Assembly: GCF_004355005.1 (NCBI RefSeq)
Contig: NZ_SMSJ01000003.1
Coordinates: forward strand, 124,001 to 188,000
DNA length: 64,000 bases
DNA from: Dankookia rubra
GTDB taxonomy: Bacteria; Pseudomonadota; Alphaproteobacteria; Acetobacterales; Acetobacteraceae
Direction: 5' to 3'
In this document: positions 18,654-27,343 of the stretch, piece after piece
How positions within the stretch are numbered: the stretch's first letter is position 1
Layout: each line of letters opens with the position of its first letter
Translations under genes and position numbers: made by a program
The notes under the pieces: generated by a model
Seen by the model: the letters and a program-made list of their open reading frames with translations, nothing else
Told to the model about the DNA's origin: nothing
Databases searched by the model: none

Positions 18654-18754
18654 GGCGCTCAGGCTAGCAGCGCCGAGCCCCTTGTCCATGCGCCGCATGG
18701 CTGGACATGCCACGGCCGCTGGGCTGCACTGCCGCGCCGCAACACGGAGCCCGC

Positions 18755-20047
18755 ATGACCCAAAGCCTCGATCCCGGTGCCCGTCGCGCCATCCTCGAAG
18801 CGGTCGATGCGCTGCGGGACTGGTCGGTGACCACGCTGGCAGGGCTGGTGCGCTGCCCCTCGGTGCTGGGCCAGGAGCATTCGGCGTTGGAGGAAATGGC
18901 CCGGCTCTATGCCGGGCTGGGGCTGGAACCCCGCCGCGTGCCGACCCTGCCGGAGCAGTTGGCCGGGCATCCCGGCTTCTCGCCGCCGCTGATCAGCTAT
19001 GCCGGCCGCGACAACGTCGTCGCGGTGCATCGGCCGCGGGCGTCCACCGGCCGAAGCCTGGTGCTGCAGGGCCATGTCGACGTGGTGCCGGAAGGCGCTG
19101 CGGACATGTGGGAGACCCCGCCCTACGAGCCCGCCATCCGCGATGGCCGCATGTATGGCCGGGGCGCCGGCGACATGAAGGCCGGGATCGTCAGCTACCT
19201 CACCGCCTTCAAGGCGATTCAGCTCGCCGGGCTGCAGCCGGCGGCCGAGGTGCAGATGCAGTCGGTGATCGAGGAGGAATGCAGCGGCAACGGCGCGCTG
19301 GCCTGCATGCTGGCGATGCCGAAGTCCGATGCGGTGATCATCCCGGAACCCGGCCCTGGCCTCGATGCGCTCTACACCGCCGAGGTCGGCGTGGTCTGGG
19401 CCTGGGTGACCGTGTCTGGCCGGCCGGCGCATGTGCGCGACATGCAGGCCGGGCTGAACGCGATCGAGGCGGCGCAGATCATCGGCGAAGCCCTCAAGGC
19501 CTACGAGCGCGAGATGAACGACGGGTCGCGCATCCACCCGGCCTTCCGCGGGGTGAACCACCCGGTCAACGTCAACCTCGGCACCATCGAGGGCGGCGAG
19601 TGGAATTCGTCGGTCGCCACCCGCTGCCGCATCGGCCTGCGGATCGGCGTCATGATGGGCTATACCGCAGCGCAGACGCGGGCGGATGTCGAGCGCATCG
19701 TCGAGCAGGCGAAGCAGCACGAGCGGCTGCGCGGTGCGCAGGTCAAGCTGGAGTTCAAGGGCTTCATGGCCGACCCTTGCGTCTTCGACACCGAAGCCGC
19801 GATCGTGCAACTCGCCCGCCGCAGCTATACCGACGTCACCGGCGGGAGCCTGCGCGACTACCCCGCGACCGGGCTGACCGATGGCCGGTTCTTCGCGCTG
19901 TACCAGGGCACGCCGGTCGCCTGCTTCGGCCCGGACGCGGTCGACATCCACGGCATCGACGAGAATGTCGGCCTGGACAGCATGCATGGCATCACCCGCA
20001 CCATCGCCCTGACCATGGCCGAGTGGTGCGGGGTGGAGAAGGTCTGA
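18755..20047 (+). CDS. ArgE/DapE family deacylase (peptidase M20)
   Basis: Co-catalytic zinc hydrolase of 430 residues, most like the ArgE/DapE/ACY1 deacylases that release an amino acid from an N-acyl conjugate. The first zinc ligand is in QGHVDVVPEG, the bridging Asp in YGRGAGDMKAG, and the catalytic Glu pair in VIEEECSGNGA. The dimerisation lid has NLGTIEGGEWNSSVA. I chose the ATG at 18755, after CACGGAG. Its stop is 4 bases before the next M20 gene, so they form an operon with the carbamoylase and M81 genes. The exact substrate is unknown. Confidence 0.87.
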   Translation: MTQSLDPGARRAILEAVDALRDWSVTTLAGLVRCPSVLGQEHSALEEMARLYAGLGLEPRRVPTLPEQLAGHPGFSPPLISYAGRDNVVAVHRPRASTGRSLVLQGHVDVVPEGAADMWETPPYEPAIRDGRMYGRGAGDMKAGIVSYLTAFKAIQLAGLQPAAEVQMQSVIEEECSGNGALACMLAMPKSDAVIIPEPGPGLDALYTAEVGVVWAWVTVSGRPAHVRDMQAGLNAIEAAQIIGEALKAYEREMNDGSRIHPAFRGVNHPVNVNLGTIEGGEWNSSVATRCRIGLRIGVMMGYTAAQTRADVERIVEQAKQHERLRGAQVKLEFKGFMADPCVFDTEAAIVQLARRSYTDVTGGSLRDYPATGLTDGRFFALYQGTPVACFGPDAVDIHGIDENVGLDSMHGITRTIALTMAEWCGVEKV

Positions 20048-20051
20048 GGCG

Positions 20052-21308
20052 ATGAGCGCGAGCAACCTGCCGCTGTCGGGCACCCGGCTCTGGGACAGCC
20101 TGATGGAGATGGCGAAGGTCGGCGGCACGCCGAAGGGCGGCAGCAACCGCCAGACCCTGACCGACGTCGACGCCGAGGGCCGTGCGTTGCTCCGGCGCTG
20201 GGGCGAGGCCTGCGGCCTGACCCTGAGCGTCGACCGGCTCGGCAACATGGTCTTCCGGCGGGAGGGCAGGGACCCCGGCCGCGCCCCGGTCGCCATCGGC
20301 AGCCACCTGGATACCCAGCCCACGGGCGGCAAGTTCGACGGCGTGCTCGGCGTGCTGGCGGGGCTCGAGGTCATGCGCGCGCTGCACGAGGCCGGCGCCG
20401 AGACCGAGGCGCCGCTGCTGCTGATCAACTGGACCAATGAGGAAGGCGCGCGCTTCTCCCCGCCCATGATGGGCAGCGGCGCCGCCATGGGCATCTTCAC
20501 CGAGGCGGAGGTGCTGGCCAAGCGCGACCAGGCCGGCGCGGTCTTCGGCGAGGAGCTGCAGCGCATCGGCTGGCAAGGAGAGGCCGACCCGGCCGAGCTG
20601 CAGACCTGCGCCGCCTATCTTGAGCTGCATATCGAGCAGGGCAAGCTGCTCGAGGATGCCGGGCTCAATGTCGGCGTGGTTACCCATGCGCTGGCGCAGC
20701 ACTGGTTCGAGGTGGTGGTGGAGGGTGAGGATGCGCATGGCGGGTCGCCCATGGCGGGCCGGCGCGATGCGATGATGGCCGCGGCGCCGCTGATCGCCGC
20801 GGTCGAGGAGATCGCCCTGGCGACCCTGGCGCCCTCCGGCGAGCCCGGCCGCGGCACGGTCGGCGTGGTCGAGGTCTACCCATCGAGCCGCAACGTCGCG
20901 CCCAGCCGGGTCTTCTTCAGCGTCGACTTCCGCCACAGCGACCCCGATGCGCTGGCGCGCATGGGCGATGCACTGGCGGCGCGGGCGGCGGAGATCGCCG
21001 CGGCGCGCCGGGTGACGGCGACGGTGACGCCCTTCTGGTACTCGCCGCACACGCCTTTCGACTCGACGCTGGTGGAACGCGCGCGAGCCTCGGCCACGGC
21101 GCGCGGGCTGCGCTGGCGGGAGATGCCGACGGCGATCGGCCATGACGCGGTCTACATGGCGCGGAAGGTGCCGACGGTGATGATCTTCACACCCTGCCAT
21201 GGCGGACTGAGCCACAACGAGGCCGAAAGCATCACCCTGGAATGGGCGGAAGCCGGGCTGCAGGTGCTGGCCGATGCGGCGATCGCCACGGCAAACGCGA
21301 AGGCCTGA
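20052..21308 (+). CDS. Zn-dependent amidase/carbamoylase (M20; N-carbamoyl-L-amino-acid hydrolase family)
   Basis: Hydantoinase/carbamoylase-type M20 hydrolase, 418 residues as expected. Zinc ligands are in GSHLDTQPTGGKFDGVLG, the Glu pair in TNEEGARF, and the later His in HIEQGKLLE. Members hydrolyse N-carbamoyl amino acids, allantoate or beta-ureidopropionate; these cannot be separated here. It sits between the ArgE-like deacylase (4 bp upstream) and the M81 gene (4 bp downstream) in one operon. The gene set suggests stepwise breakdown of modified peptides or cyclic ureides. Confidence 0.87.
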   Translation: MSASNLPLSGTRLWDSLMEMAKVGGTPKGGSNRQTLTDVDAEGRALLRRWGEACGLTLSVDRLGNMVFRREGRDPGRAPVAIGSHLDTQPTGGKFDGVLGVLAGLEVMRALHEAGAETEAPLLLINWTNEEGARFSPPMMGSGAAMGIFTEAEVLAKRDQAGAVFGEELQRIGWQGEADPAELQTCAAYLELHIEQGKLLEDAGLNVGVVTHALAQHWFEVVVEGEDAHGGSPMAGRRDAMMAAAPLIAAVEEIALATLAPSGEPGRGTVGVVEVYPSSRNVAPSRVFFSVDFRHSDPDALARMGDALAARAAEIAAARRVTATVTPFWYSPHTPFDSTLVERARASATARGLRWREMPTAIGHDAVYMARKVPTVMIFTPCHGGLSHNEAESITLEWAEAGLQVLADAAIATANAKA

Positions 21309-21312
21309 TCCC

Positions 21313-22818
21313 ATGCGCATCGCCATCGGCGGCTTCCAGCACGAGAGCCATTCCTTCGCCCCGCTGCCGACCGGCTGGCGCGAATTCCTCCACCCCGGCG
21401 GCTTTCCCGGCCTTCAGCGCCCGGCGACCCTGGTCGAGACCATGCGCCCGACCTCCGTCCCCTGCGCCGGCGCGATCGAGGTGCTGGAGGCGACGGGTGC
21501 CACCATCGTCCCGCTGACCTGGTGCTTTGCCAACCCGGCCGGTCCGGTGACGGCCGAGGCTTTCGAGCGCATCGCCGCGCTGCTGGTCGCGGCGCTGTCG
21601 GATGCGCTCGAGGCGGGGCCGCTCGACGGCATCTACCTAGAGCTGCACGGCGCGATGGTCGCGGTCGGCTTCGACGACGCCGAGGGCGAGCTGCTGCGTC
21701 GGGTCCGCGCCGTGGTCGGGCCGGACCTGCCGCTGACCGTCAGTCTCGACCCGCATGCCAACAAGACGCGGCAGATGGTCGCGTTGTCGGATGCGCTGGT
21801 GCCCTACCGCACCTACCCGCATGTCGACATGAAGCCGGCTGGCGCGCAGGCGACCCGGCTGCTGCTGGAACGCATCCGCCGCGGCCGCCAGGGCATGCCC
21901 CCTTGGGCGCGCGCCTTCGCCGAGATCGACTTCCTGATCCCGCTGACCATGCAATGCACCCTGGTGCCGCCGATGTCGCTGGTGCTGGAGGAACGCGCCC
22001 GGCTTGAGGCCCTGCATGGCTGCGCCGAGCTCGCCTTCTGCTTCGGCTTCCCCTATGCCGACTTTCCCGGCTGCGGCGTCGCCATCGCCGGCTATGCCGA
22101 GACGCAGGAGGCGGCCGATGCCGCGGTCGGCGGTCTGAAGGCCTATCTCGACGCGCATGAGCCCGACTTCGCCGGCGGCGTCGCCCCGGCGGCGGAAGGC
22201 GTGGCGCAGGCGATCGTCCTGGCGCGCGGCGCATCGAAGCCGGTCGTCATGGCGGATACCCAGGACAATCCGGGCGGCGGCGGCCATGGCGACACCACCG
22301 GCCTGCTGGCCGAGCTGATCCGGCAGGATGCGCAGGGTGCCGTGCTTGGCCTGATCAACGATGCCGAGAGTGCGGCCGCCTGCCATGCGGCGGGGGTGGG
22401 GGCGACGCTTTCGCTCTCGCTCGGCGGCCGGAGCGACGGCGCGCCGCTGGCCGTCACCGCGGTGGTCGAGGCGCTGACCGACGGCCGCTTCACCGGCACC
22501 GGGCCGATGTCGAAAGGCAATCCGGTCGATCTCGGCCCGACCGCGCTGATCCGCGTCTCCTCCGGCGTCCGCGTGATCGTGGTCACGCGGAAGATGCAGG
22601 CGCTGGACCAGTCGCTGTTCACCCATATCGGCGTCGATCCGGCGGCGCAGAATATCCTGGCGCTGAAGTCGAGCGTGCATTTCCGGGCGCATTTCCAGCC
22701 GATCGCGAAGGCGGTCACCGTGGTCGCGGCACCCGGGCCGGTCGTGGCGGACCCGGCGGTGTTGCCCTTCACCAACCTGCGGCCCGGGCTGCGGCTGCGC
22801 CCGGGGGCCAATCGCTAG
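21313..22818 (+). CDS. M81 family metallopeptidase (MlrC-like)
   Basis: Peptidase of the MlrC family, 501 residues, named for a Sphingomonas enzyme acting late in microcystin degradation. It begins MRIAIGGFQHESHSFAP, the family's conserved start, and contains the metal-binding region DTQDNPGGGGHGDTTG at about 316-331. The N-terminal DUF1485 domain and C-terminal MlrC-C domain are both complete. I chose the ATG at 21313, where homology starts. It is the last gene of the three-gene plus-strand operon. M81 proteins are common in soil Acetobacteraceae next to oligopeptide transporters, so a general peptide or amide substrate is more likely than microcystin. Confidence 0.85.
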   Translation: MRIAIGGFQHESHSFAPLPTGWREFLHPGGFPGLQRPATLVETMRPTSVPCAGAIEVLEATGATIVPLTWCFANPAGPVTAEAFERIAALLVAALSDALEAGPLDGIYLELHGAMVAVGFDDAEGELLRRVRAVVGPDLPLTVSLDPHANKTRQMVALSDALVPYRTYPHVDMKPAGAQATRLLLERIRRGRQGMPPWARAFAEIDFLIPLTMQCTLVPPMSLVLEERARLEALHGCAELAFCFGFPYADFPGCGVAIAGYAETQEAADAAVGGLKAYLDAHEPDFAGGVAPAAEGVAQAIVLARGASKPVVMADTQDNPGGGGHGDTTGLLAELIRQDAQGAVLGLINDAESAAACHAAGVGATLSLSLGGRSDGAPLAVTAVVEALTDGRFTGTGPMSKGNPVDLGPTALIRVSSGVRVIVVTRKMQALDQSLFTHIGVDPAAQNILALKSSVHFRAHFQPIAKAVTVVAAPGPVVADPAVLPFTNLRPGLRLRPGANR

Positions 22819-22825
22819 GGCCGAT

Positions 22826-22853
22826 CCCGATCTGGTGGACTCACCTGATCGGG
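22826..22853. repeat. Strong hairpin after the M81 gene
   Basis: CCCGATCTGGTG pairs with CACCTGATCGGG at 11 of 12 positions around a 4-base loop (GACT), starting 8 bases after the M81 stop codon. No T-run follows. It could be a terminator, but together with the palindrome at 22879-22922 it looks more like part of a dispersed intergenic repeat. Confidence 0.6.
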
Positions 22854-22878
22854 TAGATTGGCTCGCAAAAACAAGCGG

Positions 22879-22922
22879 CTAGAGCGGTTGCCGTGAGCCA
22901 AGGCGAACGCAGACCGCTTTAG
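22879..22922. repeat. AGAGCGG-type palindromic repeat
   Basis: CTAGAGCGGT at 22879-22888 is the near-perfect reverse complement of ACCGCTTTAG at 22913-22922 (9 of 10), with a 24-base interior. Palindromes built on TAGAGCGG and CCGCTCTAG arms are common intergenic repeats in alphaproteobacteria as I recall; this looks like one. It lies between the convergent M81 and lipoprotein genes. Confidence 0.5.
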
Positions 22923-22971
22923 TGGATCGGCGGAGCACCTTCCCGCGGCGCCTGGCTTGGGGCGACCAGCC

Positions 22972-23391
22972 TCAGTGCAGGCTGGCCCGCGCGGCCTCGG
23001 CCCGCTGCACCAGGGCGGTGCCCTCCGGGCTGTTCAGCATGCCGTCCATCCGCCGCACGGCCGGACCCTGTTCCGTGCACCAGGCGGCGCGGTCGCGGCC
23101 GCGCTGCTTCGGGTCGAAATGCGGCGGTGCCAGGCTGCGCAGGAAGGCATCGCGAGCCTGGGTGCCGCCGTCACGGCGTCGCACCTCCAGCGCCGCTTCC
23201 TCGATCCGGGCCGCGCGTTCCTGCGCCGGCTGCGACACCACCAGGCCGCAGAGTTGCGCCGCCCGCACCAGGCCGCCGATCTCGGGCGCCTTGCTGGTCA
23301 GTTCCGCCAGGTCGGGGACCGGCTCGGCCGGCTGCGGATCCCCGGCGCAGGCAAGGAGCAAGAGCAGCGGAAGCAGGGAGCCATGGCGCAT
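22972..23391 (-). CDS. Hypothetical lipoprotein
   Basis: 139-residue protein I do not recognise. The N-terminus has a type II signal peptide with lipobox LLAC and the lipidated Cys at residue 15, so it is probably anchored in a membrane facing the periplasm. The mature part is mostly helical and charged, with three further Cys. I chose the ATG at 23391 because it places the lipobox correctly; the frame is open 46 codons upstream without export features. It lies 44 bp downstream of kdgK on the same strand, with no functional link evident. Confidence 0.7.
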   Translation of the reverse strand: MRHGSLLPLLLLLACAGDPQPAEPVPDLAELTSKAPEIGGLVRAAQLCGLVVSQPAQERAARIEEAALEVRRRDGGTQARDAFLRSLAPPHFDPKQRGRDRAAWCTEQGPAVRRMDGMLNSPEGTALVQRAEAARASLH

Positions 23392-23435
23392 ACTCGACCG
23401 ATACCGCTTCCGGACCGCCGGAGTAAACGCGGCGG

Positions 23436-24371
23436 CTATCCGACCGTCCCCCGCAGGAGGGCCCGCACCGCGTCCGGCCGGGGCAGGGGCGCCACCGCAC
23501 CATAGCCGGTGGTCGACAAGGCGGCGCATGCATTCGCATAGGTCGCCGCCTCGACCGGCGCATCGCCCGCCAGCAGCCGCGCCAGCAGCGCCCCGGCGAA
23601 GGCGTCCCCGGCGCCGGTCGCATCCACGGCCTTCACCCGGCAGGGTGGGATCAGCGTCCGGCCGCCTTCGGGGGTGGCGACCAGCACGCCGTCCTTGCCC
23701 TGCTTCAGCAGCACGATCGGGCAGCCGAGGCGGAGGTAGAAGTCGGCGATCGCCTCCGGCGCCTGCAGCCCGGTCAGCACCCGCGCATCATCGAGCGAGG
23801 GCAGTGCGATGTCCGCGGCGGCGATCGCCGCATGGATCACCGCCGCGGCCCGCGCCTGCGGCCAGAGCGCCAGGCGGAGGTTGGTGTCGTAGGAGACCTT
23901 CACCCCCGCCGCCTTGGCCACCGCGATGGCATGGAAGACCGCGTCGCAGGCGCTGGTCGAGATCGCCTGGCTGATGCCGGAGACATGCAGGATGCGGGCG
24001 GCGCGGATCGCGTCCTCGGGCACGTCGCGCGGGGCGTAGCGGCTGGCGGCGCTGTTGCTGCGGTAGAAGGTGAAGGCATGGCCGCCTGCGTCATGGGTGA
24101 CGACGTAGAGCGCCGTCGGGGCCTCCGCATTGCGGACGACCGTGGCGGTATCCACCCCCTCCTGCGCCCATAGCTGCATGAAGCTGTCGCCCGGCCGGTC
24201 CTGGCCGATGGCGGTGACGTAGCCGACGCTCGCGCCCTGCCGCGCGGCGCAGATGGCGGCATTGCTGGTGTCGCCGCCATGGCCTTCCAGGTATAGCGCG
24301 CGGCCGTCGGGCCCGGGCGCCTGGCGATTCAGCTCGAGCATCGGCTCGCCCATGCAGAGCAGGTCCGGCAT
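23436..24371 (-). CDS. kdgK: 2-dehydro-3-deoxygluconate kinase (PfkB family sugar kinase)
   Basis: Ribokinase/PfkB kinase of 311 residues, predicted to phosphorylate 2-keto-3-deoxygluconate to KDPG. PfkB features are the N-terminal GGDTSNAAICAARQG substrate region and the C-terminal anion hole DATGAGDAFAGALL with the catalytic Asp. The substrate loop YRSNSAASRY fits KDG kinases. The neighbour eda, 5 bp upstream on the same strand, encodes the aldolase using the product, which strongly supports the assignment. I chose the ATG at 24371, just after the eda stop; the longer open frame upstream is an eda shadow. Confidence 0.88.
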   Translation of the reverse strand: MPDLLCMGEPMLELNRQAPGPDGRALYLEGHGGDTSNAAICAARQGASVGYVTAIGQDRPGDSFMQLWAQEGVDTATVVRNAEAPTALYVVTHDAGGHAFTFYRSNSAASRYAPRDVPEDAIRAARILHVSGISQAISTSACDAVFHAIAVAKAAGVKVSYDTNLRLALWPQARAAAVIHAAIAAADIALPSLDDARVLTGLQAPEAIADFYLRLGCPIVLLKQGKDGVLVATPEGGRTLIPPCRVKAVDATGAGDAFAGALLARLLAGDAPVEAATYANACAALSTTGYGAVAPLPRPDAVRALLRGTVG

Positions 24372-24376
24372 CGGCG

Positions 24377-25006
24377 TCACGCCTGCATCAGGCCGAGCGC
24401 GTCGCGCGCCGCGCGCTGGATCGCCGCCTTGTCGCCGGCGGCGATCCGCGCCTCGTCGACCAGCTTGCCGCCGATGCCTACGAAGGCGGCGCCGGCGGCG
24501 AGATAGGCGGGCGCATTGGCGGCATCGACGCCGCCGGTCGGGCAGAAGACCGCTTCCGGGAAGACCGCGCGGACGGCTTTGATGTGCGCCGGACCGCCGG
24601 CCGAGCTTGCCGGAAAGATCTTCACCACGTCGGCCCCGGCGGCGAGCGCGGCGCGGATCTCGGTCGGCGTCATGGCGCCCGGCATGGCGCAGGCGCCGGC
24701 CTGCTTCGCCACCGCTATCACCGCGGGGTCGGTCCAGGGCGTCACCAGGAACTTCGCCCCGGCTTCCAGGCAGGCCTCCGCCATCCGTGCATCCGGCACC
24801 GTGCCGGCGCCGACCAGCAGGCCGGGCTGCGCCGCCATCTCGCGGATCAGCGGCAGGGCATCCGGGATGGTCAGGGTGATCTCGAGGATGGTCATCCCCG
24901 CCTCCCGCAGCCAGTCGCAGGCGGTGGCGGCGAGGGCGGCGGTGGAGGTGCGGACCACCGGCACAACGCGGGCCCGGCGCAATTCGGGAATGAGCGGATG
25001 GGTCAT
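24377..25006 (-). CDS. eda: KDPG / 4-hydroxy-2-oxoglutarate aldolase
   Basis: Class I aldolase splitting 2-keto-3-deoxy-6-phosphogluconate into pyruvate and glyceraldehyde 3-phosphate (Entner-Doudoroff), 209 residues. Catalytic residues are Glu42 (LEITL) and the Schiff-base Lys129 (DVVKIFPAS); the phosphate-binding PTGGVD is at about 156-161. It is the first gene of eda-kdgK. Pairing with KDG kinase rather than with edd (6-phosphogluconate dehydratase) suggests a role in hexuronate or sugar-acid catabolism instead of the glucose route. Confidence 0.92.
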   Translation of the reverse strand: MTHPLIPELRRARVVPVVRTSTAALAATACDWLREAGMTILEITLTIPDALPLIREMAAQPGLLVGAGTVPDARMAEACLEAGAKFLVTPWTDPAVIAVAKQAGACAMPGAMTPTEIRAALAAGADVVKIFPASSAGGPAHIKAVRAVFPEAVFCPTGGVDAANAPAYLAAGAAFVGIGGKLVDEARIAAGDKAAIQRAARDALGLMQA

Positions 25007-25084
25007 GGCTAGCCTCCCTCGGCGCCCGCATCCTGCGGCCAGGGGCGGCGCGGGGCCAGGGCCCCCGTGATCAGACCTGGCCGA

Positions 25085-25372
25085 TCAGACCCGCGTGGCG
25101 GAAAGCCAATCCTCGGCCGTCCGCTCCAGCCGCCGCGCCTCGTCGCCAGCCGTGTGCAGGGTTGCGGCGGTGGTGTCCAGCTCCGCCCGATATGTCGCGA
25201 GGCTGGTGTCCAGCCCCTGCATGCTGCTGGCCAGGTCCGACAATTCGCCGCGCAGCGCGGCGACCGCGATGCGTTGGGCCTCCAGCGCGGCGACGAGGTT
25301 GCGGAGCGCCAGGCGCAGCCGGTCATCCTCGCGCGCGGGAAAGGCGAGAAGGCTGGCGGTTGTCTCGGTCAT
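25085..25372 (-). CDS. Hypothetical coiled-coil protein
   Basis: 95-residue protein, helical from about residue 13 to the end, with heptad-like Leu/Ala spacing (for example LRLALRNLVAALEAQRIAVAALRGELSDL) suggesting a coiled coil. It has no signal peptide, membrane segment or known domain. I chose the ATG at 25372, giving MTETTASLLAFP; an in-frame upstream start adds 21 basic residues. It lies between the DUF3429 gene (87 bp upstream) and eda (78 bp downstream), all on the minus strand. Function unknown. Confidence 0.55.
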   Translation of the reverse strand: MTETTASLLAFPAREDDRLRLALRNLVAALEAQRIAVAALRGELSDLASSMQGLDTSLATYRAELDTTAATLHTAGDEARRLERTAEDWLSATRV

Positions 25373-25459
25373 GCTGCGGCGCTCCAGGCATTGTCTAATT
25401 TTTTGTAAACGTCCCAGCCGGAAGGACCAATGCACATGGCTGTCAGGCGATGGCCGCCG

Positions 25460-25909
25460 TCAGACCGGCGGCGCCGCGGCGCCGGCCGCCAGGCTGAGCG
25501 CGGCGCCGAGACTCAGGATCCAGCGCAGCTGCAGGTAGGCCGGCGGCACCAGTCCGCGCCCGGCCGCCGCCGTCTCCACCGCCGCGGTGCCGAGGATGCC
25601 GAGCGCCAGCAACGACAGCCCCGGCAGCGGCGGCAGCAGCAGCGCCACCCAGCCGACCAGGGAGGGCAGCACGCCGAGCCCGAGCCGCGGCGCCGTCGCC
25701 GCTGCCTCCGTCGCCGGTGCGCGGAGCGCCAGCCCCCAGTGCACCGCGCCGAGGAAGCTGAGGATCACCGCGCCATAGGCGGCCAGTGCATAAAGCGCGA
25801 CGCCGCGCCATTCCGCAGGCGCCGTCCAGGCGAGCAGGGCGGAGCCGAGGAAGGGCAGCAGCCCGGCGAGGCCGAGCCAGAGCGTGGGGCGGGGCAGGGG
25901 TTGGTCCAT
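25460..25909 (-). CDS. DUF3429 domain membrane protein
   Basis: 149-residue inner-membrane protein matching the DUF3429 pattern. The N-terminus LGLAGLLPFLGSALLAW is the first membrane segment. ALAAYGAVILSFLGAVHWGLAL is the second and carries the FLGAVHWG motif typical of the family. Three more hydrophobic segments follow at about 75-92, 94-112 and 127-146. Function unknown. Divergent from the CNNM/CBS gene across 92 bp. Confidence 0.82.
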   Translation of the reverse strand: MDQPLPRPTLWLGLAGLLPFLGSALLAWTAPAEWRGVALYALAAYGAVILSFLGAVHWGLALRAPATEAAATAPRLGLGVLPSLVGWVALLLPPLPGLSLLALGILGTAAVETAAAGRGLVPPAYLQLRWILSLGAALSLAAGAAAPPV

Positions 25910-26001
25910 GCCCGATGAGATCGTCGGATCGTGCCGGCGTGCAACCCCGCCGCCGCTACCGCCGCACCGCCTGCCGGCGTAGAACCCGCGCTGGAGCGGG
26001 G

Positions 26002-27324
26002 ATGGGCATGGGTATCTGGTTCGAGATCGGGGTGATCCTGCTGCTGGTGGTGCTGAACGGCGTCTTCGCCATGAGCGAGCTGGCGATCGTCTCCGCCCGC
26101 CGCGGCCGGCTGATGGCGATGGAGCGGCGCGGCAGCCCCGGCGCCGCTGCGGCCCTCTCGTTGGCCGAGGACCCGCAGCGCTTCCTGCCGACGGTGCAGG
26201 TCGGGATCAGCCTGGTCGGCATCCTGGCCGGCGTCTTTGGCGGCGCCCAGCTGGCCGGGCCGCTGGGCGAGGCGCTGGCGCGCATCCCCGGCCTCGCCCC
26301 CTTCGCCAACGAGGCCGGCTTCGTCCTGGTGGTGGTGGCGATCGCCTATGCCAACCTGATCCTCGGCGAGTTGGTGCCGAAGCAGCTGGCGCTGCGCGAC
26401 CCGGAACGCTTCGCTGTTGCCGTCGCCCGGCCGATGGCCTGGCTGGCGCGCTATACCGCGCCCGTCGTCTGGGTGCTCTCGCGCTCCTCCTCGCTCGTGC
26501 TGCGCATGTTCGGGGCGCATATGCCGCAGGACCAGTCGGTGACGGAGGAGGAGGTGAAGGCCGTGGTCGCCGAGGGCGCCCAGGCCGGCGCGCTGGAGCA
26601 CGAGGAGCGCCACATGATCGAGCGCGTGCTGCGGCTGGCCGACAAGCCGGTGCGCGCGCTGATGACGCCGCGCAATGACGTCGCCTGGATCGACCGCAAT
26701 GCCTCCCCGCAGGATCTGGCGGCGACGCTCCGGGCGCATACCGTGACGCGCTTCGTCGTCGCCGACCGGCGGATCGACAACGTGGTCGGCGTGGTGGCGA
26801 CGAAGGACCTGCTGGACCAGATGCTGGAGGGCGCGCCGCTCTCGATTCCCAATGCCCAACGCCAGCCGCTGGTGCTGCCGGACAGCCTGCCGGCGATCGA
26901 CGCGTTGGAGCGGATGCGGCACGACCCCGTTGGCATCGCCGTGGTGCTCGACGAATACGGGAGCTTCGAGGGGGTGGTCACCACCTCGGACCTGCTGGAG
27001 GCCATCGTCGGCGAGCTCGGCCCGGCGGATGCGCCGGAGCAGCCGGGCGAGACGATCCAGCGCGCCGATGGCAGCCTTCTGCTGGACGGGATGATGCCGA
27101 GCGACGAGTTGCGGGCGCAGCTCGACCTGCCGCAGCTGCCCTACCAGGGCAGCTACCACACGGTGGCGGGGCTGATGCTGGCGCTGCTGCGGCGGGTGCC
27201 GCGCGAGGGTGACCGGATCGTCTGGGCCGGCTGGCGCTTCGAGATCGTCGACATGGACGGCCGCCGCGTCGACAAGGTGCTGGCGATCCGGGAGGAGACG
27301 GTGGTGGTGGCCGGCACCACCTAG
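26002..27324 (+). CDS. CNNM/CorC-type membrane protein (hemolysin family, UPF0053)
   Basis: 440-residue integral membrane protein. The DUF21/CNNM transmembrane domain (about 1-190) has MSELAIVSARRGRL and GELVPKQLALRDPERFA. A CBS pair (about 205-335) includes VLDEYGSFEGVVTTSDLLEAIVGE, and the C-terminal CorC_HlyC domain starts at about 350. Characterised members move or regulate Mg2+, Co2+ or Na+; the hemolysin name is misleading. A Shine-Dalgarno GGAG sits 5 nt before the ATG at 26002; a second in-frame ATG lies 6 bases on. It converges on gpt with a 19-bp gap. Confidence 0.9.
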   Translation: MGMGIWFEIGVILLLVVLNGVFAMSELAIVSARRGRLMAMERRGSPGAAAALSLAEDPQRFLPTVQVGISLVGILAGVFGGAQLAGPLGEALARIPGLAPFANEAGFVLVVVAIAYANLILGELVPKQLALRDPERFAVAVARPMAWLARYTAPVVWVLSRSSSLVLRMFGAHMPQDQSVTEEEVKAVVAEGAQAGALEHEERHMIERVLRLADKPVRALMTPRNDVAWIDRNASPQDLAATLRAHTVTRFVVADRRIDNVVGVVATKDLLDQMLEGAPLSIPNAQRQPLVLPDSLPAIDALERMRHDPVGIAVVLDEYGSFEGVVTTSDLLEAIVGELGPADAPEQPGETIQRADGSLLLDGMMPSDELRAQLDLPQLPYQGSYHTVAGLMLALLRRVPREGDRIVWAGWRFEIVDMDGRRVDKVLAIREETVVVAGTT

Positions 27325-27343
27325 CGCCAGCTCCGCCCCCGGC

